The notes beneath the pieces are model-generated. The model was not told where the DNA came from. It worked only from the letters and a program-made list of their open reading frames with translations, and did not search any database. From Membranipora membranacea (taxonomy: Eukaryota; Bryozoa; Gymnolaemata; Cheilostomatida; Membraniporidae): a DNA stretch of 64,000 nt. The number at the start of each line of letters is the position of its first letter. The first letter of the stretch is position 1. Positions 11,881 to 24,401 of the stretch are shown in pieces. Where the stretch lies: NCBI GenBank assembly GCA_914767715.1, contig OU612072.1, forward strand, positions 20,026,001 through 20,090,000, given 5' to 3'. A program made the position numbers and the translations under genes.

Positions 11881-14800
11881 AATTTTTCTTTTTTGTTTCT
11901 GCAACAATTTATTGTATTTAAAATCAAAGGACTCAGAAAGTGAAATAAAATTAGGCAACGGCATGGTCAGGTTAGTCCAGGACTAGTATGGCGACCACCC
12001 GATTAGCTGGAAAACAAAGGCTACTGCCCCGAGGGCGAGCCCAGACATGCAGCCTACACGACAAGAAGCGATCCACACCCCCACAGCGAGGACGCCAGCC
12101 TCCCATGCAAAGCAGAAGGAGCTGCCCCCTCCTCTCCCAAAAGGGTGTGAATTCCACAGGTTAACACCTGTGGTTAACAGTGACCTCTCCCCTCTACAGT
12201 TGTTGGCTCTCTCTGGAGCAAATTTTTCCTTCGACCTAGTGGCTGTAATGGCAGGGGCTCGAATTTCTAACACCCCATGAAGGCGAATATTATTAAAATG
12301 TAACAAATAGCGGTATTTAAAAAGCATTTCAATGGGCATAATTTGATACTAAGAGAAGAAAGAGGTCACATGACCACGTGGGCGGATTTTGAGTATGACA
12401 CGGAGAGCTGACTTTTGAAGTAAATAGATGTGATTAAGATTACAATTTGCGGCATGACCATGAAACTCTCTACCATAGATTAAATGTGGAAAAAAGAATG
12501 TGCAACACAAATTGATCATCGTATAAATATTGAAATATGGTCGTACACTACGCATTAAAAATAGGATGTAGTTCAATTTCCGACAAACTTCTAAAATATG
12601 GGTTTTAAAAAAAATGCTCTCATCCAGGTGAATGCCGAGAAATTTGGTGCTATTTTTTGTCTCTAAAGCCTGATTACCAAGTTTAATTTGGTACTGTTCG
12701 GGGTCTAAAATTTGCTTATTTTGGGATTTAAAGATTACCTGAATTGTTTTGTATAGTTTAAAATCAATATATTACTCAAGCATCATTGTTCAATTTTATG
12801 AACAATTGAATTTAAAATTTCAGGATCATTTGAAAATATATTTGTGTCGTGGGCAAAGAGAATATATTTAAACATTGGCGCAGATATTACCAAATCATTG
12901 ATTACTATTAAAAATACAATTCGACCTAATACACATCCCTGAGGAACTCCTATATCGACGTTTTTCATTGTACTGGAATGATCGTTGATTTTGACAAATT
13001 ATTTTCTGTTTTCTAAATAAAATTTCAACAAGTCACATGCATCATTTGTAGAATTATAAAAAGGCAATTAATTTTTTTGATTAACATATCATGGTTGATG
13101 GTATCAAAAGACTTGCTGAAGTCTAAAAATATTCCTTGTGTAATTTTACTGTTATTGAAACTGTCGTACAGGTGTTCCATTAGTCTAGATAAAGCAGAAG
13201 TTGTGTTCCGTTTTTCATGGAATCCAAACTGGCTGTCAATAAAAATATTAGAATTTTCCAAATAAAATCGAAGTTGGATAGCTTAAACTTTTTCTGCAGC
13301 TTTGGATATTGCAGTTGATATCAATATCGGCCGATAGTTGTTACAGTCAAATTTATCACCTTTTTTTATGCAGTGGTCGTTCTCTGGCAATTTTTTTGCT
13401 ATCTGGAAATTCTGATGATGGAACAATAAGATTGATCATGTGGGTCAAGATTGGGCTGATAGCATTTTTATTTGCTTTAATGGTTTTTATGGAAATCCCA
13501 TCGTACCCAACTGCTATTCTTGCAGAGGAATTATTTATGACAGTCTCTGTAATGTCGTTTGTAATTTCTAAGATGTCAAAATTGTTAATTCTGTCGTATT
13601 TTGATAGGTATGATAACGGGTCAGCTCCACATTCAGGTAATTTAGCTGCCAAGCCAGGACCTATACTCGTAAAAAATTGTTAAAACATTCAGCAATTTCA
13701 ATTTCAGATGTCTACCTTTGTCCATTTGTTTCAATACAACTTGGTGATGAAGACTTGTCTGCTTTTCTGTTTAAAAGCCCATTTCTCATTTTGATTCGAT
13801 TTTACATTTTCAAATTCAGTTTTGTAAAAATTCTATCTTGATGGTATTACATGTCAGATTTTTTATCTTAGAATATTTTTGAAGAAGTTTACTGTTGAAA
13901 GGCTCATCCCTAAATTTTTGGGCAAGTTTTCTCGCTGTTGAATCAATTTGACGATTTTGAGCGTCATCCAAGGCTTTTTAAAAGTATTTTTTGCTTAGGT
14001 TTTTAGGTTTAGTTATGAATGACTCAGCTACGAATTTCTGTAGAGTATTTTTAAAAATTTCAAAGGCGTCATTTGGATTACTGCTATTGAGCACTCCCTG
14101 TCATACTTCAGGGTCATTAACTTTTTTGTAAAGTGTGTTTGGATCAAGCTTAGTAATTAAAATTTGGTTAACTTGGTTTGGCTTCCGTGTGTTTGGAGAA
14201 GCAATGGAGCTAATAAAGCCTTGTACCCACCAATGTGCTTTTTTAATCTCAGGAATTTCTAAGATTTTGCACTGGCAATCATTAAAGAATTTGTGGGTAC
14301 CACAAAATGCAGCACAACATATCGCACAACATATCGCACGAAAGTAGAATCAATTCTATTTTCGTACGAAGGTATTTGTAAACGCACGATCTCTGTGTAT
14401 TTTGTACCCACAAATCACAGCAATGCACAAGTGGTCGTGCATGATCGCAGATGAGTTGCTGGGACAGTTATGCAGTTGATGGGTACCAGGCCTAACTGTA
14501 AAATGGTCAGCTATCATTTCAGTCTTAACTGTACATGACAAAATTTCATTACTGGTGTTATTGACCAGAATATGATCTAAAATTCTGTCTTTCGTGCGGC
14601 CGCTCCGTGTTGGCGACTCAATAATATTAAAGAAGCCATTCATGCTCATAATTCTCATATAGTCTAGGGTAAAGTTTTCAGTTTCATTTGAAAGATTTAC
14701 GTCAAAATTTAGATCACCAAAAACTATAGAGTTGATAGAGAGCGAAGGCAGCAGCGCCTCCCAGTCCACTAGGATTTCCGCCGGCCCCACCGAAGGGGTG

Positions 14801-15260
14801 CGATAACCTGCCAGCACAGAGCAGACTGGGCGGCCAGAACAAATCATACGAACCACCATAGCCTCCGCTCCAGACAACCGAACATCCGTCACACTAGCCT
14901 CAAACTCCTCTGATACATACATAGCAATTCCACCGCCAGCGCCATGAAATCGAGATCTGCAAAACATTTTATAGCCATATAGTGAAAACTTCTCTAAAAA
15001 TTCCTTTTGTGAAAACCAAGTCTCTGAAATGACATATAAGAAGAATGAACATTGAGTTGAGCTAGCAGTGCTTCAAACAAAGGCATTGTGTTGATTAGAC
15101 TACGCATATTGATGTGTAAAATTGTAAAGGATCTGGTGCTAAAATTGTTAAAAACGGTATTCGCAGATCCTTGGCTAAGATTTTGAACATCGTTAAAAAA
15201 GTCAATGATTTGGTGATCCGTTGGCTTAGCCATCCTGTTTTGGTGTTGTTACTTGGTGCT
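11881..15260 (-). mobile_element. LINE-1 copy B (CR1/jockey-like non-LTR retrotransposon, nearly full)
   Basis: The most complete LINE-1 copy, about 3.4 kb, minus strand. The endonuclease part (14,356-15,233) shows INMRSL, GDLNFDV, DRILDHILVN and ADHF. RT pieces follow: GYDGIS (near 13,500), FLDFSKSFDTINH (motif A, near 13,100), VPQGCVLG (near 12,950) and the C-terminal LWNSHP (near 12,150). The catalytic FADD is mutated to FAHD near 12,855 and frameshifts split the ORF, so it is dead. Its 3' end has about 40 nt that copy A lacks and copy C shares. The 5' flank is the same AATTTGTTTCACTCAT seen at empty sites. Confidence 0.8.
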
Positions 15261-15404
15261 AATTTGTTTCACTCATTTAGCATAGTCACTGATTACTTAA
15301 GTTGATTTCCTCTGGTAGATAATTTATCATGCTTTATGACTTTTTCATTGGATGCTCCCAAACTTACCCCAGTCCATGACTATGATTAAATTTGTAACTA
15401 GATT

Positions 15405-16655
15405 GAGTTTTATGCAGTTTGCCCGTCTTGAGAAGTTTTGCCTTTTCCCTTCACTTGATAGCTTGCCCGATCTCCTACCCAGGAGAGAATCCCAGGTAGA
15501 GAGGTTAAAAGGTGAAACTATATTGACACTAACTGATAGTCTTTGTGTTTGGTGGGGCAAGCAACCCTATGGATTGGTCGGATTTGGGCTCTCTTGCATT
15601 TATCTGGAACGTAGATCACCTCAAACTTAATATGTTATTGAGAGACAAGCAAACATCTTCTTCACTGAGACCTATGGCAGAACTTCCCCCTACAATTGCT
15701 TCAGTGAATACAGCCATAGAATTTAGCGCAACAAACATGTTGTAATTGTGGTGTATTTATATATATTATATAAAAAAAAAATCCAATCCAATCATAGCCG
15801 GCTAGCTCGCCCGATCTCCTACCCAGGAGAGAATCCCAGTTAGAGAGGTTCCAAGGTGAAACAATATTGACCCTGGCTGATAGTCTTTGTGTTTGGTGGG
15901 GCAAGCAACCCTATGGATTGGTCGGATTTGGGCTCTCTTGCATTTAACTGGGATTTCCGATGTAGATTGCATCAAATTCAATATGTTATTGAGAGGCAAG
16001 CAAACATCTTCTTCACCCTCCACTGAGATCCATGTCTGGAAGTCAGCAGATGATGTGGACTTCTCAACATCCAACTTACACATGAGATGGGATTTCTCCG
16101 AGATTATGAGGCTCCAAATGCATATCAGAATCAATTATTTGAACAGATGGTAGAGGCAACGTCCTGAGATTTTGAGTTTCTAAACTCCTCTCTGCTATAG
16201 CGTATTAATCAACGAGTCATAAACGACAGCGATCTGTGGGCTGGTTGCTACAGTTTAGTAAAGGTTTAAATACTGTACTCAATGGTTAAACTGGCAAACA
16301 GAGAACAATTGTAGATAGCTGTGTGAGTTCAGCCTGTCACTCCGAGCGCCCACTCAGCTCCAAGATAGCCCTCCCAAACACAAAGACCATTGGTCAGTGT
16401 CAATATTGTTTCACCTTGACAAGCTTACTGAGGAGGTTATGATGAAATAAATGAGATCCAAATTGACAGAGGTAATAAAGCCATCACAGTTTGCTTACAA
16501 GACGCACATTCGGACAGTCGACGCCTCGATCAAACTGCTTGATGATTTCACATCAGAGCCTGACAACCGTAATGTAAAAGTGGTGCATTGGACTTTTCAG
16601 AGGAATGCAATTGACTGCAACCTCTAATGTCAAAATCAGATTTCACCACTCTCTG
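15405..16655. mobile_element. LINE-2 RT fragments, two minus and one plus (module 4)
   Basis: Two minus fragments (about 15,405-15,665 and 15,795-16,100) and one plus fragment (about 16,350-16,650). The doubling of the minus fragment is unique to this module. Confidence 0.6.
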
Positions 16656-16693
16656 TTATGAACAAATTTCAATGTTTTGTTTGTACCTTGCAG

Positions 16694-16840
16694 GATTTCA
16701 AAGATGGTAGCGCTGAAGGAGCTGGATGTCACTTTCAACAATCTGAGTACAGATGATCAGTTGAATGATACGCTATCAGGACTTACAAGACTAGAGAAAC
16801 TGGATATGATTTTTTGTCATCTGGTTGAGTTACCTTCAGG
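16694..16840 (+). CDS. LRR cassette exon 4
   Basis: 147-nt phase 2-2 exon, first base G (still Gly after the GG donor). It is the most divergent cassette: D, T, F in the first LRR and D, I, F in the second, giving a much more hydrophobic concave surface. Codon 40 is TTT against CAT, AAT, GAT or AGG elsewhere. Codon 6 has changed TCA to GCG (Ser to Ala), and codon 24 is Asn. Splice sites and frame are intact. Confidence 0.8.
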
Positions 16841-17055
16841 GTATGTTCAGTTTGTTTGTTGGATTATGCTATTGAAATAACACATCGAAAACTATATCGC
16901 ATGTATGTATGTATGTGTTTTGGTTTTCAAATTTTAGGAATTGTGCTCACCCACAAGTGAGAAGTGTCAGAATCAATCCGAAATGTAAACACTGGCTACC
17001 ACAATGTAATGCAATCTGAATGCCTTTCAGTTCTCAATGGAATTTGTTTTCAAGA

Positions 17056-17824
17056 ACTCAACATGTAACCGGCATGGTATTTTTTGGAAGATATCAGCCC
17101 TAACTCCATTGTGTGTACAAACGAAATTCAAAACTCAATGCTGTGTATTGACATTAATTTTGCCAGAGTTTAATGAAGCCTTTTTCATGGGAAAATTTAT
17201 GCTATTCACGCAGTAAAACCTGGTTGTATTGTTTTTAACTATCAACATTGTTTTATAATGAGATTTTTTTTATTTTGACACAATGAACTCAAATTCGGGC
17301 TGTTTGACTGTATTCTTGCCTGTAGTTAATTGTTGTAGCTGTAATTATAGGAATTAATTATATACTTAGATCCATTGCCTATGATAATTATTGTGCATAA
17401 ACATGGATTAGGTTCCACTACAACTACTACAGGTTTTCAGGGATTATCAACTGTTACGCTGCAAATGCCAACACCACTAAACAAACTATAATCACTCAAC
17501 CAAGGATAAAAGTGAATTTCGGCAATAGTACTTGTAGGCCAGCAGCAGCACCTCAATATTGTTTCATTGTGTGTAAGGATGATGAACAGAGAAAATTTAT
17601 GGCAAATAATCAAATGATATTTACTATTGTTGGGATTTTTCAAGTGGTACTATTCCATAAGTGGGGCAACTGCCAAATGTTTTGCTAAAAAATTTCCTGA
17701 TGCAGATTCTGCAGTATTTCTGCAGAACTAACTTGCAGAAGTTACTTGGCAACAGTTAGCCAATAGAAATAGATAATTTTTATGATTAGCCAATCACAGT
17801 GCAGAGCATTTTTATTTATAAAAG
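17056..17824. other. Non-module sequence; shared 50-nt junction
   Basis: The first 50 nt (CAACATGTAACCGGCATGG and onward to CCTAACTC) recur at about 33,028-33,077, where module 6 begins. The rest is AT-rich and shows no supported gene. It leads to the start of the PIN-CXC gene. Confidence 0.55.
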
Positions 17825-18520
17825 ATGGCCGCTAACTATGAGATGTGCTGCATCCATTATCAGCACACAGCATATGATAAAAATCCACTGATTAAATGGT
17901 CACAAGAGCAACTAGAAAATGCTTTGAGCAAAGCTAAGGATTGGGTTTTACTAGATCAACAGCCTGAGCAGCAGATAGCTACTGAGTTTCTCCGGATCAG
18001 GGAGATTAGATACCATCAGAATGCCTATGATCATGATCATAATGATATTGATAGTAGGATGGAGAAGAATGATGACAATAGAGATAAACATTCTTTCTTC
18101 TATGCTCACAAACTTTGCTACCTGAGGTTTGCTAGCATGACTAAACTACTAGCTGCCCAGAGAGTCCACACCAGGAGAAATGTGAGTGTTAAGATGATTT
18201 ATTGTGATTGTTTACTTTACTTTCAAGTTCAATGTTTTTGTTTACTACAACAAGACAATTTATTTTGTTATCTCATGAACATGCTAGTGTCACTACTGGT
18301 ACTAGTAGTCTAGCCTCATCCCAGAAGTTTGAATGTGTTATTTATATTAATAAAATCATTAATTTAAAAAGAGTTTGTCTATTAAATAAAGGTAGGTTTA
18401 TGAAATTGTTGACCTTACTTTCAGTTTGCTCCAGTCCACGTCATGTCACGTGCTAATTACTCATCAGCCTTTTTATGCCAGTGGGACTGGATTTCTGCTA
18501 CTACTACTAGCAAGGCCGAA

Positions 18521-18771
18521 TGGTCAAAACACACTTAGAGGTTGCAACTTCAGAGGTTTGCACAACATAACATAACATATGCTGACAGCAGCCTCAGCTG
18601 ATCCTCAGAGGTTCGGTCAGCGGTTGGAACCTCAGAGTGCAGAGTGGTTTGCATGACATCACATTACTAACATATAAGCCTCAGTTGATCCTCAGATCCT
18701 GATTTGATGTGTATATAAAAACTTATCGAGGATCCGCTGAGGTTGAAACCTCTCCCAGTGTGTTTAGACCA
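18521..18771. mobile_element. MITE copy 1
   Basis: A 251-bp element in intron 1 of the PIN-CXC gene. The ends are TGGTCAAAACACACT and its near-perfect inverse AGTGTGTTTAGACCA. Inside, CAGCTGATCCTCAGAGG-like units repeat. It is about 85 percent like the copy at 19,829. No coding capacity. Confidence 0.75.
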
Positions 18772-19828
18772 TAACACAGTTAGCATAACTAGAAGTGCCA
18801 ATGTGTTGACAATGTCACATTATCAAACCATTATTTGTATATTTAGAATGAAGATACATCTAGTGATGATGACAACGGAGACAAGGCGACAGCTCCCAAG
18901 AAGCTGTTGCGTTCAGCAATAACCACATCCTTAAAAGGCCGCATCCTGCCCAAGGAATGTGTTATATGTCACCAGGTTACTAAGCGATACAAGAAGAAGG
19001 GCCGAACTATACGGGAGAAGTTAACACAAACAGAAACCTTACATGGAGGTAAAGTAGAACAAATTGATTGACATTGCTATGTTTGATTACTCTTTACTGT
19101 TCGGGTTTATGCATTACAGTTGCTAAATTTGTTTGTTTTTTAGCTGGTTTGTATCAAGCGGCTCAAGCTAAAGAAGATAGAGAGCTTACTACTGTATTTG
19201 AAACTTCTGATGCTGTGGCTAGTGAAGTGCATTATCATTCAACCTGCCACCGACAGTACATCAACTCTTTGACTAACAACCTCAGGTCTCAGAATTATTG
19301 AAATAGTTATACAAACATCAGTGATGCATAATTATCTATCCATCTATTATGGTACGCTGTGATACAACATTATGAACTATTTTGTATCTTTTCAACAGCC
19401 TAATATCTAAAAAAGGTGAGAGCTTTAATGGTTGCACATTAGTGTTATAATAACCGCACATATATTTTTTTCCTAATGATTATGTGCAAGCTATCCTAAC
19501 TAGCCTTCCCTTCCCAACACACCAGCAAAATGTAACACACTCGAGTGTTTATATTAAATATTCCTGAAATAGAGCAGTTGTGAAATATTTTGACTGTTTT
19601 CTAGGACGTCATCCTCTCATTCAATAAGCACCGCATCTACAAAAGCGTGGTATATGTTTGCGGAGTTTATAAAACATAACATCATTCAAGACTTGAAGTG
19701 CTACCACCTGACACAACTACTCACAACATTCAAATCTATGTGCCGGGAACACAAACAGAATGAAGACCATAGGTAGGTCCTCGGTTACATTATTGCGGCT
19801 TTAGAATTTATGATAGCGTCATCTCTTA

Positions 19829-20068
19829 TGGTCAAAACACACTTGGCGGTTGTAACCTCAGAGGATTGCAAAACGCCACCATTGTTAACATATATGATGA
19901 CAGCAGCATCAGCTGATCCTCAGAGGTTTGGTCAGCGGTTGCAACCTCAGAGTGCAGCGCGGATTGCATGACGCCACATAACAAACATATAAGCTCAGCT
20001 GATCCTCAGAGGATTGATGTTTATATAAAAACTCATCGAGGATCAGCTCTGTCATTGTGTTTAGACCA
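19829..20068. mobile_element. MITE copy 2
   Basis: A 240-bp second copy, in intron 4, with the same 15-nt terminal inverted repeats. TTA lies on both sides, which fits a 3-bp target duplication of the PIF/Harbinger type. It ends only 31 nt before exon 5, so the exon's polypyrimidine tract lies directly against it. Confidence 0.75.
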
Positions 20069-20099
20069 TTACATCTCTTGCTTTTTTCCTTCCTCACAG

Positions 20100-21913
20100 T
20101 CGGCAATGGCTGCAGTACACCCTCAAATCGAAGTTTGGCAAAGAGATAAAGTTTCATGCTGCCTCATCCTCCACTGAGAGCGCACTTGTCACGTCGAGAA
20201 ATGCTAATCTCAATGACCTTGTATACAATGACGATTCTATAAATGTCGGTCATGTCACAACAGAAGATAGTGATACTTGTGACGATGAAACGTTAAGTAT
20301 GAGAGCAAGTGCGGCGCAATCTAACACCAACAATCACTATAAACTATTCCACGCAGCTTTGAAGATTAGGAGCGACATTCACAAGAAGAATGCTGAGGCT
20401 CATATCCCATGGCCACCTTCAGCCAGTGACTTAGATCTTGAAAAATGCAAAAACATGATCCCCACGTCACTATACAACTTTATCGCTATTTTAGTGGGAG
20501 CTGTAGAAGAACCAACCGATATGTCTGCTAAATATATATTATTGCTGACCACCAGTTGTGCAAGAGAGTCACGTCTATTTCCCAAGATCTTATGTATTTA
20601 GAAAGTAAGGGTGCAAATCCAACACCAAAATCCCTAGCTCTTGGTCTAACCTTACGTCACATGACTGGTTCTAAATCTGTGTCGCGTCTTCTCAGTGGTT
20701 TTGCACATGCCTGTAGCTATGACACTACCGTAAGGCTTGAAACTATGCTAGCCTTGAAACAAGTCCATGACAGTGACACGCTCCCACCCGGCTTCTCTAA
20801 AAAGACCTTCACGGTTCTAGTGTATGACAATATCGACTTCTCAGAAGAAACGCTCACTGGCCATGGCACAACTCACCACACCAACGGTCTAATGATTCAG
20901 CTCAAAAGTCAAGATTGTCCAGCGGCGCCTGATACAGAAGATGGTTGTAGACTAGTAGGTCTACCTAAATCAACGAGAACTTTTAATATGCCTGCTGAAG
21001 AAATCTTGCCCTACTACCAAGCAGCAAGAAAAGGTCCGCAGAACATTGCACCATAAACTGCAGAGCAAAATTATGATACTGGTGACTTTGCATCTTCCAA
21101 AGCAGCTGACTTGTCTTTTATCATGAGGAAAGTTGTTAACACGTCAGAAGACATGGCACTGCCTGGCCGGACGGCTCATAACAATAAAATTTCAGATCCC
21201 CTACCACTATCCAAGATTCACTACCTACCTGTCATTGAGGCTTCACCAACAGATCTGGCAACAGTGAAGCATATCTTGGAAGATGTTGTGAAATACTGCA
21301 ACAAAGTCGAATGCGAGTCAGTCATGCTCATTATGGATCAAGCCATTTATAGCAAAGCTCAGCAGATTCGTTGGGCTGTGGAGCCTGATTCGCTATACTA
21401 CCGTCAAGTTGTCCCGCGATTGGGCGAGTTTCATACGATCATGTGTTTTTTGAGCATAATTGGAAAGCGCTTCTCACTGTCTGGACTTGATGACATACTC
21501 ATAGAAAGTGAGTTGGTTGCAGCTGGCTCAATGAATGGAGTATTAAGTGGCAAGATGTACAACAGAAGCGTGAGAGCGCATAAGGTCCTCTTTGAAGCTT
21601 TATCACGACTCCAAATGATCAGCTTTGTCGAATCACTGGACGACGAACACAGAGCCTCAGTTTCTCAGTTTGCTCAATCTGAGGATCATAGCATAGTAAT
21701 GGATGAAGATCTGATTACACGATACAATAACTATATTGAAGAAAGAAGCTCCAACAGACCAACCTTCGCTTTCTGGAAATCATATCAGGATATGGTATTG
21801 ATGTTGTTGGCTTTCATCCGTGCTACATGAACAAGCGACTGGAACCTTCACCTAGCTGCTCTCCTTCAAATGTTGCCGTGGATGTTTGCATATGATCGTA
21901 CACATTATTGTAG
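20100..21913 (+). pseudogene. PIN-CXC gene exon 5 (largest middle exon), with three lesions
   Basis: The acceptor TTCCTCACAG is strong. The frame reads through KLFHAALKIRSDIHKKNAE, shifts by one near 20,530-20,560, and resumes at SISQDLMYLESKG and LGLTLRHMTGSKS. It then meets TAA at 21,054 in frame, continues with LPGRTAHNNKISDPL, and meets TGA at 21,828 just before the conserved MLPWMFAYDRTHY. The TGA sits where the family has a basic residue, so a CGA to TGA change is plausible. Sequence on both sides of each lesion keeps family-like reading, so decay is recent. Confidence 0.75.
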
Positions 21914-21954
21914 GTGAGTTAAAAATACCTGCTTAATTTTTTTTGGTATACTAC

Positions 21955-22090
21955 ACATTATTTCTATATACTATATACTACACATTATATATATAATTAT
22001 ATACTATACTATATTCTATATATATAATATACTTAAGTATTTAATATATTATATATATATAATATATATATATATATATTCTATATACTA
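21955..22090. repeat. AT microsatellite
   Basis: A run of TATA/ATAT with few interruptions inside an intron of the PIN-CXC gene. Nothing else seen in it. Confidence 0.85.
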
Positions 22091-23390
22091 CACATTGTTT
22101 TACTCGTTATTGCAGAATGTTTATACACTTTTTTTATATAAAGTTTGGAAATTCCCTTTCTCAGATACGCTCCAGCTTACTGGCTAGAGATGATCAATAG
22201 GCCAAATACACACCCTAGGCTTCACAAAGAACTGATGGCAAATAGAGGCTCTTGGACTGTTCAGCGTCAATCTGAGACAGGATTTAGCTCACTGGCAGCG
22301 GATCAAACCATAGAAGTCACCATCAATCGTGAAACTAAAACATCTGGAGGGATAAGAGGAATAACTCTTACTCAAGGTAAATACAAACTTGGAAATTAGA
22401 ATAATACACCAATATGATTGTTTGGCAAGCTTATTTCAATGTATGTTTGAGTTTTCGGCAGCTTAGCAGCAGACAGATCAATCGGTTATTACGCTTAATC
22501 ATCCACATTTATCTTCACTTAGGTGCGGTACAGCGCTTGGTCTTGTCACAACCGGCAAAGGCAGAAATATCCGCTGTTTGCAATCAGCTGGCTGGATTGT
22601 CAGATGGGTTTCGTGTCCACAAAGAAACAGACAAAACCAGGTATACATAGCGGTCGTCACAGGCAAAATAGGTCTATCTGTATTTTTTTATATTATATAA
22701 TAATACGTTTTTTCTGAGTCAACAATGGTTTTCAATTATTCATTTTATTATTTCAAAAAAACTCAACTGCTAGTCTATTAAGCTTTTTTTCAGGCTTTCA
22801 TTCAATACCAAACTTGTGTGGATCAGTAAAGGCACTTGCGCGTAACGCGCAAAAAACGAAAATACCCCCGAAGTTACAAGCGAGAATAGTCTATCTGCAT
22901 GCAAACAGACCTTTTTGCCTTGAGTCCAACACAGCAGCTGGCCAGAATTGACAAACTAAAATGGTCTATGTGTCATTTTATTGCAGCAACACACCACCTC
23001 GTCCATTTATGCCAACCTCATCAAACTTTTATCAACTCATAACCATCCCGCACAGGGGAGACAATCCCAAAGGTGCAATTACCAGATCTATTTACTTGTT
23101 CTGAGTAAAACCACAGTCAGAAATACTACACAATGTTTGAAGTAAGGGTGTCATTTTCCATTTTATTTTTCTATCAAATGGAAATTTAAACATAACAAAA
23201 AAACAAAAAACAAAACAAAGAAAATCAGCTAACCAAGCAAAATTCAATAGAAAACAACAATACTGTAAAAAATAATCATTATCAATAAAAATGCAACTCT
23301 TAGTGATGCTAGTACACCGGCTACTGTACACCATGAACTTTGGTTCTGTCAATTCCGTATACTCTTCCAGAACCAGGGGCTAGGATGACA

Positions 23391-24401
23391 TCAGATGTCA
23401 TCCTCCTGAGTCTGCTCTGCCACAGCAGGATACAGGCGCTCCTGGTCCCTGACAAGCCCCTCAAAGAACTGCCTGGCTACACGATGATTCGCAAGCTTAT
23501 CAACGAGCTCCAGGCAGTCTTTGAGCTTTAGCCTTGACACACGCTGGGGCTTATCATAGGCAGCATTAATCAGTTGAAGGTTGGCTGGTGCCCCAACCCT
23601 CCTCCAGCTGACCTGTCTCAGATCCGCCTCGTAATTCTTACTGACAGCCATAGAAATGGCTGTCCCAGCCTTTACGAGTCGGATCGTATGCCACTGCGAT
23701 ATACCGATCAGGGAGGTTTCACGGATTGCCCTTTCAGAAAGCTCTCTGAAATTTAGGAAATCTGTGAAATCCATCACCTTCACGGTATATCTAGGCGGCT
23801 TGACTTTCGCTGTCTGGAAGAGCGTGTAGTAGCTGTCTGGAGTGCCAAGCTCAACACCCCTCCCTGCTCTTTCAATGAGACCATGCATGCCATCGGCCTC
23901 CATCATGCTATGGCCTGTCTCAAAGTACTTGATGGCAATGCTGATCTCACCATCAAGAGCAGGTCGAGTGGAGATGGCAGCTAGCAGAGCAGCTACAACC
24001 ATCTGGTTCTTGTTTTGTCCCACGCAACCGTCTGACCACAGAATGATGTTTTTTTCTGTGATCAGGGACGGTACTGTGGTTAGGAAGTGGAAGAGATACG
24101 AGGCAATTTCATTGCCTCCCCTCATGCCTTCCACTTCCGTCCAGGTGTAACAGTAACCATGTGTACTGGCATCACTTAGAGTTGCATGAAAACAAAGGTT
24201 AAAAAGAGTTAATTTTTGTTTATAAAAGGCAGAGCCCGCTGCCAAGCGTGGCACCAGCATGATCTGCTGGAGATCAAAGCTTACGTTGATGGTATTCGGC
24301 TTGCTTCGATCTCCAGCTTTCTCAGCTCTTTTCTGTCTTTATGGATCTGATGGGCTGCCGCATCACCCCCTACCCGCTCGTATTGGATACATCGGTCACA
24401 G
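23391..24401 (-). CDS. DUF7869-like terminal exon (core domain)
   Basis: About 290 codons are open from 24,260 down to the stop at 23,391. It holds TEVEGMRGGNEIASYL, then ILWSDGCVGQNKNQ, then FETGHSMMEADGMHG. The Asp of SDG, the Asp of EADGMHG and the His residues resemble a retained catalytic set of a nuclease or transposase fold. That is inference from spacing only. Confidence 0.65.

Larger units (their letters stand above)
11572..17055 (+). repeat. Cassette module 4 (with LINE-1 copy B), truncated at right
   Basis: Fourth module. The shared block is followed by LINE-1 B, then common sequence from 15,261. It has two successive minus LINE-2 fragments (15,405-15,665 and 15,795-16,100) rather than one, separated by an AT-rich stretch. 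The module breaks off at about 17,055, inside the trailing intron and 215 nt past the LRR exon. Confidence 0.8.

Noticed and set aside
13309-13683. + strand open frames over LINE-1 (also at 5132-5485, 35972-36331)
   Set aside because: Antisense shadows of the minus-strand RT, repeated in all copies.
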